64,000 bases of DNA from Streptomyces sp. SCL15-4 (GTDB lineage Bacteria > Actinomycetota > Actinomycetes > Streptomycetales > Streptomycetaceae): the NCBI RefSeq assembly GCF_033366695.1, contig NZ_JAOBTQ010000001.1:4402001-4466000 (forward strand), written 5' to 3'. Positions 14,096 to 22,553 of this stretch are shown here, piece by piece. The position numbers and the translations under genes are program-made. Every line of letters starts with the position of its first letter. Position 1 is the first letter of the stretch. Under the pieces are notes generated by a model, which saw only the letters and a list, made by a program, of their open reading frames with translations, had not been told where the DNA came from and searched no databases.

Positions 14096-16215
14096 CCACC
14101 CACTACGATCCGCCGACGACCGCGCCCGGCCCGGCCGCACGGGAGCCGGCCGCCGGGCCGGGCCGGCCGTTCCTCCGGCGGCTGTGGCGCGGCCGGCCCG
14201 AGGACCCGCGCTGGGCGCGCCCGGCGCTGCTGGTCCTGCTGGCCGCCACCCTCCTGCTCTACCTGTACGGACTCGGCGCCTCCGGCTACGCCAACTCCTT
14301 CTACTCGGCGGCCGTCCAGGCGGGCAGCAGGTCCTGGAAGGCGTTCTTCTTCGGCTCGCTGGACGCGGGCAACGCCATCACCGTCGACAAGCCGCCGGCC
14401 GCGCTGTGGCCGATGGCGCTGTCCGTGCGCCTCTTCGGCCTGAACTCCTGGGCGATCCTGGTGCCCGAGGTGCTGATGGGCGTGGCGACCGTCGGCGTCG
14501 TGTACGCGGCCGTGCGCCGCCGGTCCGGCCCGGTGGCCGGCCTGGTCGCGGGCGTGGTGCTCGCGCTCACCCCGGTCGCGGCGCTGATGTTCCGGTTCGA
14601 CAACCCGGACGCGCTGCTGGCCCTGCTGATGTCGGTGGCCTGCTACCTCGTCGTCCGGGCCGTGGAGGACGGCCGTACGAAGTGGCTGGTGTGGGCCGGA
14701 ACCGCGATCGGGTTCGCGTTCCTCGCCAAGACGCTCCAGGCGTTCCTGATCCTGCCGGCGCTGGCGGTCGTCTACGCGGTGTGCGCGCCGGTGGCCTTGC
14801 GCAAGCGCTTCGCGCAGCTGGCCGCGGCGACGCTCGCGCTGGTCGTCTCGGGCGGCTGGTGGGTCGCGGTGGTCGAGCTGTGGCCGGCCTCCTCGCGTCC
14901 GTACATCGGCGGCTCGCAGCACAACAGCTTCCTGGAACTGACCTTCGGCTACAACGGCCTCGGCCGGCTGAACGGCGAGGAGACCGGCAGCGTCGGCGGC
15001 GGTGGCGGGCCGGGTGGCGGCGGCATGTGGGGCGAGACCGGCTGGGACCGGATGTTCGACTCCGCGACCGGCGGCCAGATCTCCTGGCTGCTGCCCACCG
15101 CGCTGATCCTCCTCGCGGCCGGCCTGGTCGTCACGCGCAGGGCCCGCAGGACCTCGGTCACCCGCGCCTCGTTCCTGGTCTGGGGCGGCTCGCTGCTGAC
15201 GACCATGGTGGTGTTCAGCTACATGGCGGGCATCTTCCACCAGTACTACACGGTGGCCCTCGCTCCCTACCTCGCGGCCGTGACCGGCATGGGCGCCGGG
15301 CTGCTGTGGGAGCGGCGGCGCGAGGGCTGGGCGGGCGTCACGCTCGCCGCGTCCCTCGTCGCGGCGGCGGCCTGGGGCTACGTCCTGCTGCACCGCACCT
15401 CCGGCTATCTGCCGTGGCTGAGGTGGCTGGTGCTGGTCGGCGGGCTGGCCGCGGCGCTCGGCCTGGTCTTCGCCGGCCGGCTCCCTCGGCGTCTCGTCCT
15501 CGCGACGGCCGCCGTGGGCCTGGTGGCCGCGCTGGCCGGACCGGCCGCGTACACCCTCAGCACCGTCCGGCAGGGCCACACCGGTTCGATCGTCACGGCC
15601 GGCCCGGCGGGCGCGAGCGTGAGGGGCGGCCGGGGCGGCGGTCCGGGCGGCGCGCGGGGCGGCTTCGGCGACGGCATGCCCGGCCAGGAGCAACAGAACC
15701 AGCAGGGTCAGCCGGGCGGGACCGGCGGTCAGGGCAACGGCTTCCCGGGCGGCGGCTTTCCCGGCGGCCTTCCGGGCCGGAACCAGCAGAACGGCAACGG
15801 CTTCCCCGGTGGTGCCGGACGGACCGGTGAGGCAGGCATGGGCGGCGCCGGCGGCCTGCTGAACGGCGCGAGCGTGCCGGCCGAGGCCCGGAAGCTGCTG
15901 GAGAAGGACGCCGGGACGTACACCTGGGTGGCCGCCTCCGTCGGCTCGCAGAACGCGGCGAGTTACCAGCTCGCCACGGGCGACCCGGTGATGGCGATCG
16001 GCGGCTTCAACGGCACCGACCCCTCCCCGACGCTCGCGCAGTTCGAGAAGTACGTCGCGGACGGCAGGATCCACTACTTCATCGCGGGCGGCGGCATGGG
16101 CGGCGGCGACAGCGGCACCGCTTCCCGGATCAGCTCCTGGGTGCAGAGCACCTTCGAGAAGGTGACGGTGGGCTCGGCGACGTTCTACGACCTCACGCGG
16201 AAGGCGGACGACTGA
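14092..16215 (+). CDS. GT39-like (ArnT/PMT-type) membrane glycosyltransferase
   Basis: 707 residues, ATG overlapping the previous stop (ATGA). The first hydrophobic helix is at about 43-65, followed by a short loop with Asp-Lys-Pro-Pro, the acidic loop typical of polyprenyl-phosphate-sugar-dependent GT-C enzymes. Ten or more further helices reach about residue 490. An unusual feature is an extracellular stretch (about 500-585) built of Gly, Gln, Asn and Pro repeats (for example Gln-Gln-Asn-Gln-Gln-Gly). It precedes a compact C-terminal domain of about 120 residues ending in Ala-Asp-Asp. The enzyme probably transfers the sugar made by the upstream GT2-GtrA protein to a surface glycopolymer or protein. 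The acceptor is unknown. Confidence 0.88.
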   Translation: MTTHYDPPTTAPGPAAREPAAGPGRPFLRRLWRGRPEDPRWARPALLVLLAATLLLYLYGLGASGYANSFYSAAVQAGSRSWKAFFFGSLDAGNAITVDKPPAALWPMALSVRLFGLNSWAILVPEVLMGVATVGVVYAAVRRRSGPVAGLVAGVVLALTPVAALMFRFDNPDALLALLMSVACYLVVRAVEDGRTKWLVWAGTAIGFAFLAKTLQAFLILPALAVVYAVCAPVALRKRFAQLAAATLALVVSGGWWVAVVELWPASSRPYIGGSQHNSFLELTFGYNGLGRLNGEETGSVGGGGGPGGGGMWGETGWDRMFDSATGGQISWLLPTALILLAAGLVVTRRARRTSVTRASFLVWGGSLLTTMVVFSYMAGIFHQYYTVALAPYLAAVTGMGAGLLWERRREGWAGVTLAASLVAAAAWGYVLLHRTSGYLPWLRWLVLVGGLAAALGLVFAGRLPRRLVLATAAVGLVAALAGPAAYTLSTVRQGHTGSIVTAGPAGASVRGGRGGGPGGARGGFGDGMPGQEQQNQQGQPGGTGGQGNGFPGGGFPGGLPGRNQQNGNGFPGGAGRTGEAGMGGAGGLLNGASVPAEARKLLEKDAGTYTWVAASVGSQNAASYQLATGDPVMAIGGFNGTDPSPTLAQFEKYVADGRIHYFIAGGGMGGGDSGTASRISSWVQSTFEKVTVGSATFYDLTRKADD

Positions 16216-16242
16216 GCCCGGAAGCCGACCGGAAAGTGTGTT

Positions 16243-16273
16243 GTACACCGTATAGCAGCGCTATACGGTGTAC
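16243..16273. promoter_or_regulatory. TetR-type operator overlapping the MFS promoter
   Basis: Perfect 14 bp inverted repeat (16243-16256 with 16260-16273) with a 3-base spacer. The ATG of the efflux gene is at 16277. Its CTATAC-type half-sites resemble operators of tetracycline-repressor-like proteins and include a -10-like TATAGC/TATACG. Confidence 0.75.
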
Positions 16274-16276
16274 GGC

Positions 16277-17662
16277 ATGCCCACCTCGCAAGGCCATCCC
16301 CAGCGCTGGCTGATTCTCGGCGTCATCTGTCTCGCGCAGCTCACCGTGCTGCTCGACAACACCGTCCTGAACGTGGCCATCCCCTCGCTCACCCGCGAAC
16401 TGCGCGCGACGACGTCCGACATCCAATGGATGATCAACGCGTACTCCCTGGTCCAGTCCGGCCTGCTGCTCACCGCGGGCAGCGCCGCCGACCGCTACGG
16501 CCGCAAGAAGATGCTGATCACCGGGCTCGTCCTGTTCGGCGCCGGCTCGCTCGTGGCCGGGCTCGCCGGCAGCACCGCCCAGCTGATCGGCGCGCGGGCC
16601 GGCATGGGCATCGGCGGCGCGCTGCTGATGACCACCACGCTGGCCGTGGCGATGCAGATCTTCACTCCCGAGGAGCAGCCGAAGGCGATCGGCATCTGGA
16701 GCGCGGTCAACGCGCTCGGCTTCGCCGGCGGCCCGCTGATCGGCGGCTTCGTGCTCGACCACTTCTGGTGGGGCGCGATCTTCCTGATCAACCTCCCGGT
16801 CGCGGCGCTGGCCGTGGTCGCGGTGGTGATCCTCGTCCCCGAGTCCAAGAACCCGCGCGGCGACCGTCCCGACCTGCTCGGCGCGGTGCTGTCCACCATC
16901 GGCATGGCCTCGCTCGTCTACGCGATCATCTCCGGCCCCGGCCACGGCTGGACCTCGGCGCGCGTGCTGGTCACGGCGGCCGTCGCGGTGCTGGTGCTGG
17001 GCGCCTTCGCCTGGTGGGAGAGCCGGGCCGACGAGCCGATGCTCGACGTCCACTTCTTCCGCGACAAGCGGTTCACGGGCGCGGTCGCCGGAGCGGTGCT
17101 CATCGTCTTCGGCATGGGCGGTGCGCTGTTCCTGCTGACGCAGCACCTGCAGTTCGTCCTCGGCTACGAGCCGCTGGAGGCCGGTCTGCGGACCGCTCCG
17201 CTGGCGCTGACGGTGGTGGTGCTCAACTTCAGCGGGCTGTCCGCGAAGTGGTCGGCGCGGCTGGGCACGCCGGCGTCGATCGCGCTGGGGATGGTCTGCA
17301 TGTCCGCGGGCCTGGTGTCGATCGCGGAGGTGGACTCCGGCGGCTACGCGGGAACGCTGCTCGGGCTGCTGCTGATCGGCGCGGGCTGCGCGGTGGCGAA
17401 CCCGGCGATGGCGCACGCCATCATGAGCGCGATCCCCCGGGAGAAGGCCGGAGTCGGCGCCGGGATCAACGGCACGCTGGCCGAATTCGGCAACGGGCTC
17501 GGTGTGGCCGTCCTCGGCGCCGTGCTCAGCTCGTCCGTGGCCTCGGGCGAGTCGTTGTCCGCCGGGCTGAACACCGGGCAATTGGTCGGGGCGGTCGCCG
17601 TGCTGGCCGGCGGGTTCGTGGCGGCGGGGCTGCTGCGGCGCGCGGAGAGGGTGTCCGCCTGA
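16277..17662 (+). CDS. MFS efflux transporter (DHA-type)
   Basis: 461 residues, ATG at 16277, no ribosome site; the operator ends three bases upstream, so the transcript is likely leaderless or very short-leadered. It is hydrophobic throughout, with about 12-14 helices. Motif D1 is seen as Leu-Asp-Asn-Thr-Val-Leu-Asn-Val-Ala in the first helix, and motif A as Gly-Ser-Ala-Ala-Asp-Arg-Tyr-Gly-Arg-Lys-Lys after helix 2. An antiporter motif (Gly-Phe-Ala-Gly-Gly-Pro-Leu-Ile-Gly-Gly) lies in helix 5. These mark a proton-driven drug exporter. The TetR gene 130 bp downstream is the likely repressor. The substrate is not predictable. Confidence 0.92.
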   Translation: MPTSQGHPQRWLILGVICLAQLTVLLDNTVLNVAIPSLTRELRATTSDIQWMINAYSLVQSGLLLTAGSAADRYGRKKMLITGLVLFGAGSLVAGLAGSTAQLIGARAGMGIGGALLMTTTLAVAMQIFTPEEQPKAIGIWSAVNALGFAGGPLIGGFVLDHFWWGAIFLINLPVAALAVVAVVILVPESKNPRGDRPDLLGAVLSTIGMASLVYAIISGPGHGWTSARVLVTAAVAVLVLGAFAWWESRADEPMLDVHFFRDKRFTGAVAGAVLIVFGMGGALFLLTQHLQFVLGYEPLEAGLRTAPLALTVVVLNFSGLSAKWSARLGTPASIALGMVCMSAGLVSIAEVDSGGYAGTLLGLLLIGAGCAVANPAMAHAIMSAIPREKAGVGAGINGTLAEFGNGLGVAVLGAVLSSSVASGESLSAGLNTGQLVGAVAVLAGGFVAAGLLRRAERVSA

Positions 17663-17793
17663 TGGCCCTCGGGCGTCGGGGCTGGTCGCGCCCGCGCGGC
17701 GGCGGCCGGGCCCTGACCCGGCCCCGCGCCTTTCCGGGCCGGCCGCGGTCCTAGCATCGTGGAGAGCGATCCGAGTTCGAGGAAGGTGCGCCG

Positions 17794-18552
17794 GTGACGA
17801 AGGCAGCAGGTCGGTCGGCGCGGGACAGTGTCTGGCGGGAGCGCGGGGCCCGGCGCGGAGGACGCGGCGGGCAGCCCTCCGGGCTCGACCGGGAGCGGAT
17901 CACCGAGGCGTCGGTGCGGCTGCTGGACGCCGAGGGGCTGGCCAGGTTCTCCATGCGCCGGCTGGCCGCCGAGCTGAACGTCACCGCGATGTCCCTGTAC
18001 TGGTACGTCGACACCAAGGACGACCTGCTGGAACTCGCCCTGGACGCGGTCTTCGCCGAGCTGCGGCTGCCCGACCCGGACGACACCGGCGAGGACTGGC
18101 GGGAGCAGCTGCGGGACCTGGCCGCCGCCTACCGGGAGCTGCTGGTCCGCCATCCCTGGCTGTCGCCGCTGGCCGGGCGCTACCTCAACATCGGCCCGAA
18201 CTCGCTCGCGTTCTCCCGCGCGGTCCAGCGGGTCGTCCGCCGGGCCGGGCTGCCCGCGCACGGGGTGACCGGGGCGATCTCGGCCGTCTTCCAGTTCGTC
18301 TACGGCTACGGCACGATCGAGAGCCACTTCCTCACCCGGATCGCGGACACCGGGCTGTCCCCGGAGGAGTACTTCGAGCAGGCGATGTCCCTGGTCGACG
18401 AGGTCCCCGGGACCGCCGAGATCATCCGGGAGTCCAAGGACATCATGGCGGCGCGCGGCGGTGACACGGTGGCCGAGATGCTGGACCGCGACTTCACCTT
18501 CGCCCTGGACCTGCTGATCGCCGGCATCGAGGCGATGGTCGCCCGGGGCTGA
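17794..18552 (+). CDS. TetR-family repressor (TetR_C_1 type)
   Basis: 252 residues, GTG at 17794 with a GAGGAAGG site. A basic, Gly/Arg-rich N-terminal arm of 30 residues precedes the HTH (about 35-85), whose recognition helix reads Val-Thr-Ala-Met-Ser-Leu-Tyr-Trp-Tyr-Val, the signature of the tetracycline-repressor subgroup. The C-terminal ligand domain is all-helical with the expected length. It has its own promoter region after the efflux gene (a -10-like TAGCAT near 17752). By proximity and operator type it should repress the MFS gene from 16243-16273 and be released by the transported drug. Confidence 0.92.
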   Translation: MTKAAGRSARDSVWRERGARRGGRGGQPSGLDRERITEASVRLLDAEGLARFSMRRLAAELNVTAMSLYWYVDTKDDLLELALDAVFAELRLPDPDDTGEDWREQLRDLAAAYRELLVRHPWLSPLAGRYLNIGPNSLAFSRAVQRVVRRAGLPAHGVTGAISAVFQFVYGYGTIESHFLTRIADTGLSPEEYFEQAMSLVDEVPGTAEIIRESKDIMAARGGDTVAEMLDRDFTFALDLLIAGIEAMVARG

Positions 18553-19023
18553 CTACCCCTCTTGGACCAGCCGCGCCGGAAACCCGCCGGTCGCCACCGG
18601 CCCCCACCGTTCGGGCGTCACCCGGATGATGGACTTGCCCTGCTTGAGCATGGCCTGCCGGTACTCGTCCCAGTCGGGGTGTTCGCCGGCGATGTTGCGG
18701 TAGTACTCGACGAGGGGTTCCACCGAGTCGGGGGCGTCGACGACCTCGGCCGTGCCGTCGATCTGCACCCAGGGGCCGTTCCAGTCGTCGCTGAGGACGA
18801 CCAGGCTGACCCGGTTGTCGCGCTTGGCGTTGCGGGTCTTGGCCCGGTCCGGGTAGGTGGACATCACGATCCGGCCGGAGTCGTCCACGCCGCAGGTCAG
18901 CGGGGATGCCTGCGGGGAGCCGTCGGACCGGCGGGTGATCAGCAGGGCGCGGTGCCGGGGCCGTACGAAGTCGAGCAGTTCGGCCGGCGATACCCGGGTG
19001 TTCGTAGCGATGTTCGGTGCCAT
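18553..19023 (-). CDS. PPOX-class F420-dependent oxidoreductase (FDOR) family protein
   Basis: 156 residues. A split-barrel flavin/F420 fold is indicated by the opening strand pair (Ala-Leu-Leu-Ile-Thr-Arg-Arg-Ser-Asp-Gly-Ser-Pro-Gln), the Ser-Thr-Tyr-Pro-Asp-Arg-Ala-Lys-Thr-Arg-Asn segment that binds the cofactor phosphate, and the Trp-Val-Gln-Ile-Asp-Gly-Thr-Ala-Glu-Val strand. These enzymes reduce small substrates with F420H2 or act in heme or biliverdin chemistry. The start ATG at 19023 has no ribosome site but sits just after a -10-like TAGGCT, which suggests a leaderless transcript. It lies downstream of the YceI gene on the same strand but probably has its own promoter. Confidence 0.85.
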   Translation of the reverse strand: MAPNIATNTRVSPAELLDFVRPRHRALLITRRSDGSPQASPLTCGVDDSGRIVMSTYPDRAKTRNAKRDNRVSLVVLSDDWNGPWVQIDGTAEVVDAPDSVEPLVEYYRNIAGEHPDWDEYRQAMLKQGKSIIRVTPERWGPVATGGFPARLVQEG

Positions 19024-19072
19024 GGGGGCAGCCTAGGGGCAACGGGTGCCCCCGTGGCTGACCCTGCCGTGT

Positions 19073-19894
19073 CTACGCCTGGGGGAGCGAGTCGCCCTGC
19101 ACGGCCTGGATGTCCAGCTCCACCTTCAAGGTGGTGCCGATGGCGGCGATGCCCGCCTGGAGGACCTGGTTGTAGTTCATCGCGAAGTCCTCGCGGCGCA
19201 GTTCGGCGGTGGCCCGGAACGCGGCGCGGGTGCCGCCCCAGGGGTCGGCGCCGGTGCCGAGGTAGGCGAGGTCCAGGTCCACCGGCCGTACGACGCCGTG
19301 CAGGGACAGTTCGCCGTGCACGGTCCAGCGGTCGGAGCCGGCCTGGTCCAGGCCCGTCGAGCGGTAGGTGATCTCCGGGTGCCGTTCGACGTCCAGGAAG
19401 TCGGCGGAGCGCAGGTGCGTGTCGCGCATGCCGTTGCCGGTGTCGATGGAGGCCGCCCGGATCACCGCCTCCACCCGGGACTTGGCGATGTCGTCGGGCG
19501 CGATCTCGATCGTGCCGCCGAACTCCGTGAACCGGCCGTGCACGCTGGAGATGCCCAGGTGCTGCGCGACCGCGGCGACGGAGGAGTGCGCCGGGTCGAT
19601 GGTCCACGGTCCGGGCGGCGGCAGCTCGGTGCCGCCCTGCCGGGCCAGCGTGACCGTGCCGACCTCGGCCCGGCCGCTCGCGGTGACGATCGCGGAGGAG
19701 GCCGCGGGCGCGTAGCCGACGGCCGTCACGATCACGGTGTACGCCCCCGGCGCCAGCTCGGTGGCGTCCCGGACGGCTCCCTCGTGATCCGCCTCGGCAC
19801 GCAGCACCTGCGTACCGGTCATGTCGGTCACCGTGACGACCGCGTGCGACACGGCCCACCCGTCCCGCGTACGGATCTTCGCGGTCAGTCCCAT
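19073..19894 (-). CDS. YceI-family protein with N-terminal carboxypeptidase-regulatory-like domain
   Basis: 273 residues, ATG at 19894 behind GGGAGAAA. Residues about 1-85 form a beta-sandwich of the carboxypeptidase-regulatory (transthyretin-like) type, recognisable from Leu-Ala-Pro-Gly-Ala-Tyr-Thr-Val-Ile-Val-Thr-Ala-Val-Gly-Tyr. Residues about 95-270 are a YceI lipocalin-like barrel: Trp-Thr-Ile-Asp-Pro-Ala-His-Ser-Ser at the start, Phe-Leu-Asp-Val-Glu-Arg-His-Pro-Glu-Ile in the middle. YceI barrels bind isoprenoid-type lipids. There is no signal peptide, so a cytoplasmic role seems likely. It follows the MFS gene, whose C-terminal tail carries three similar domains; the shared module suggests the two proteins work together. 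Confidence 0.88.
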   Translation of the reverse strand: MGLTAKIRTRDGWAVSHAVVTVTDMTGTQVLRAEADHEGAVRDATELAPGAYTVIVTAVGYAPAASSAIVTASGRAEVGTVTLARQGGTELPPPGPWTIDPAHSSVAAVAQHLGISSVHGRFTEFGGTIEIAPDDIAKSRVEAVIRAASIDTGNGMRDTHLRSADFLDVERHPEITYRSTGLDQAGSDRWTVHGELSLHGVVRPVDLDLAYLGTGADPWGGTRAAFRATAELRREDFAMNYNQVLQAGIAAIGTTLKVELDIQAVQGDSLPQA

Positions 19895-19996
19895 CCCGTT
19901 TCTCCCTGAAAAAAGCTCAAAAATTGCTCGTACGAGACCGGCCCGCGGCGGGCGCGCCTCCGCTCGGGACGCGCGCCGCCACGGGCCGTGGTGTGC

Positions 19997-22540
19997 CTAC
20001 TCGCCGGGGTGGGCGAGTTCGATGTCGTGGCCGTCCACACCGGGGCCGGTCACGGTCAGCGCGGTGGCCACCGGCGGGTAGCCGGTCGCGATGACGGTGT
20101 ACTCGCCGCCGTTCAGGTCGGTGAAGGCGTACGCCCCGTCCGTCCCGGTGGTGGCGGTGCCGACCACGTTGCCCGCCTGGTCGACCAGGGTGACCCGGGC
20201 GTCGGCCAGCGGGCCGTGCGGGGCCCGGACGACACCCTGGAGCCGGGCGCCGGCGTCCAGGTCGACCTCGATCCGGGTGACGCCGGTGGCGCCGACCTCG
20301 ACCGGCAGGGCGCGCGGCCGGAAGCCGCTCGCGTTGACCGCGACGGTCACCGTGCCGGGCACCAGGTCGGTGAGGGCGAAGTCGCCCTGCTCCCCGGTGG
20401 CGGCGGTGGCCAGCAGGTCACCGCGCACATCGGTGACGATCACCATCGCGTCCTTGACCGGCAGCGCGCTCCCGGCGGCCCGGACCACACCGGTCAGCCC
20501 GCTGGTGCCGCTGAGCAGGATGTCGTACGACACCGGCTCCTCGCCCACCACGATGGTGGAGGCCTGCGGCTGGTAGCCGTCGGCGGAGGCGATCAGGACG
20601 TAGCTGCCGGTGCCCGGGGCGTCGAGCGCGTAGGAACCGTCGGCCTGGGCGACCGAGCGGCCCAGCTGGCGGCCGGACAGCGAGATCAGGGTGACCGCGG
20701 CCTGCGCGACCGGGGCGCTCTCGGCGCCGCGGACGAAGCCGTGCACCGGGGTGCCGCCGTGGCCGGTGCCGGGTTCGGCGACCGTGGCGACGGCCGCCAT
20801 GGGCCGGGTGTCGGCGGCGGTGCCGTCGGCCGCGGCCGGGGCGGTCCGGGCGACCGCGACCGGGACCGTGGCGGGAGCCGCGGCGGCCTGGGCGGCGGCC
20901 GAGGCCTGGGCTGCGACCGAGGCCTCGGCGGCGGCCGGGGAGTCGCCGTCGGCGGACTGCGCGAGCGCGCCCTTGGTCTTCAACGGGACCTCCTTGATGA
21001 ACAGCGTGATCAGGAAGGCGACGGCGGCGAGGCAGCCGGCGATGAAGAAGACGTCGGCGATGCCGTGGCCGTAGGCGCTCTCCATCAGCGTCCGGATGGG
21101 CGCCGGGAGCTTGTCCATGTCCGGGATGCTGTCGGTCGAGCCGGAGCTGCCGGCCAGCGCGGCCTGGGACTTCGGGTCCAGCGCGGAGACGCCGTCCTGG
21201 ACGTAGTGGGTGATCCGGCGGGACATCACGGCACCGAGCGCGGAGACGCCGACCGCACCGCCGAGGGAGCGGAAGAAGGTGACCGTGGAGCTGGCCGAGC
21301 CGAGGTCGGAGGGCGCCACCTGGTTCTGCGTGGCGAGCACCAGGTTCTGCATCATCATGCCGATGCCGAGACCCAGCAGGGCCATGAAGATGGCCATCTT
21401 CCAGTAGTCCGTGTCGTACCGGATGCCGCCGAGCAGCAGCAGGCCGGCCGTGACCAGCACGCCACCGCTGACCAGCCACGCCTTCCAGCGGCCGGTGCGG
21501 GTGATGAACTGACCCGAGACGGTCGAGGAGACGAACAGACCGCCGATCATCGGGATGGTCATGACGCCCGACATCGTCGGGGACTTGTCGCGGGCCAGCT
21601 GGAAGTACTGGCTGAAGAACACGGTGCCGGAGAACATCGCGATACCGACGAACAGCGAGGCGAGCGAGGCCAGCGTGATCGTGCGGTTCTTGAACAGGCG
21701 CAGCGGGATGATCGGCTCGCTCGCCCTGGACTCCGCGAACACGAACAGCGCGCCGAGGACGATCGAGCCGCCGACCATCGCGTAGGTCTGCCAGGACAGC
21801 CAGTCGTACTTGTCACCGGCGAAGGTGACCCAGACCAGCAGCAGGGAGACGGCGGCGGCGATCAGGGTCGCGCCGCCCCAGTCGACCTTGACCTGGCGCT
21901 TGACCACGGGCAGGTGCAGGGTCTTCTGCAGCACGATCAGCGCGATGATCGCGAACGGGACACCGACGTAGAAGCACCAGCGCCAGCCCAGCCAGGAGGT
22001 GTCGGTGATGACGCCGCCGAGCAGCGGGCCGCCGACGGTGGCGACGGCGAAGGTGGCGCCGAGGTAGCCGGAGTACCGGCCGCGCTCGCGCGGGGAGATC
22101 ATCGCCGCCATGACGATCTGCGCCAGGGCGGACAGACCGCCGACGCCGATGCCCTGGAACACCCGGAAGGTGATGAGCATGCCGGGGTTCTGCGACAGGC
22201 CGGCCGCCATGGAGGCGACCACGTAGATGACGAGGGCTATCTGGACGAGAGCCTTCTTGCTGTACAGGTCGGCGAGCTTGCCCCACAGGGGAGTGGCCGC
22301 GGTCATCGACAGCAGGGCGGCCGTGACCACCCAGGTGTAGGCGGACTGGCCGCCGCCGAGGTCTCCGATGATCTCCGGCAGGGCGTTGGAGACGATCGTG
22401 GACGACAGGATTGCCACGAACATGCCGAGCAGCAGCCCGGACAGGGCCTCCATGATCTGCCGGTGCGTCATCGGGGCGTCGCCTGGGCCTCCCCCGTGCT
22501 TGGCGTGAGCCCGCACACCGGCTGGTGTGGTCGTTGCCAT
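19997..22540 (-). CDS. MFS (DHA2) exporter with three C-terminal transthyretin-like domains
   Basis: 847 residues, ATG at 22540 with AAGGAAG. Residues about 25-520 are a 14-helix DHA2 exporter (Lys-Leu-Ala-Asp-Leu-Tyr-Ser-Lys-Lys after helix 2; Gly-Pro-Leu-Leu-Gly-Gly in helix 5). An Ala/Val/Thr-rich linker (about 530-600) leads to three tandem beta-sandwich repeats (about 600-685, 685-765, 765-845), each ending in a Gly-x-Tyr-Pro/Gln-Pro type turn with Ala-Asp-Gly-Ser-Tyr or Thr-Asp-Gly-Ala-Tyr-Ala-Phe motifs of carboxypeptidase-regulatory domains. A 14-helix exporter would place this tail in the cytoplasm. It is the second gene of a MarR-MFS-YceI operon, 13 bases after the MarR gene. The transported compound is unknown. 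Confidence 0.9.
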   Translation of the reverse strand: MATTTPAGVRAHAKHGGGPGDAPMTHRQIMEALSGLLLGMFVAILSSTIVSNALPEIIGDLGGGQSAYTWVVTAALLSMTAATPLWGKLADLYSKKALVQIALVIYVVASMAAGLSQNPGMLITFRVFQGIGVGGLSALAQIVMAAMISPRERGRYSGYLGATFAVATVGGPLLGGVITDTSWLGWRWCFYVGVPFAIIALIVLQKTLHLPVVKRQVKVDWGGATLIAAAVSLLLVWVTFAGDKYDWLSWQTYAMVGGSIVLGALFVFAESRASEPIIPLRLFKNRTITLASLASLFVGIAMFSGTVFFSQYFQLARDKSPTMSGVMTIPMIGGLFVSSTVSGQFITRTGRWKAWLVSGGVLVTAGLLLLGGIRYDTDYWKMAIFMALLGLGIGMMMQNLVLATQNQVAPSDLGSASSTVTFFRSLGGAVGVSALGAVMSRRITHYVQDGVSALDPKSQAALAGSSGSTDSIPDMDKLPAPIRTLMESAYGHGIADVFFIAGCLAAVAFLITLFIKEVPLKTKGALAQSADGDSPAAAEASVAAQASAAAQAAAAPATVPVAVARTAPAAADGTAADTRPMAAVATVAEPGTGHGGTPVHGFVRGAESAPVAQAAVTLISLSGRQLGRSVAQADGSYALDAPGTGSYVLIASADGYQPQASTIVVGEEPVSYDILLSGTSGLTGVVRAAGSALPVKDAMVIVTDVRGDLLATAATGEQGDFALTDLVPGTVTVAVNASGFRPRALPVEVGATGVTRIEVDLDAGARLQGVVRAPHGPLADARVTLVDQAGNVVGTATTGTDGAYAFTDLNGGEYTVIATGYPPVATALTVTGPGVDGHDIELAHPGE

Positions 22541-22553
22541 GGGCTTCCTTTTC

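Noticed and set aside
11064..14140. Very long minus-strand frames opposite the kinase and glycosyltransferase genes
   Set aside because: Shadows of real genes; no domain motifs and unnatural composition.
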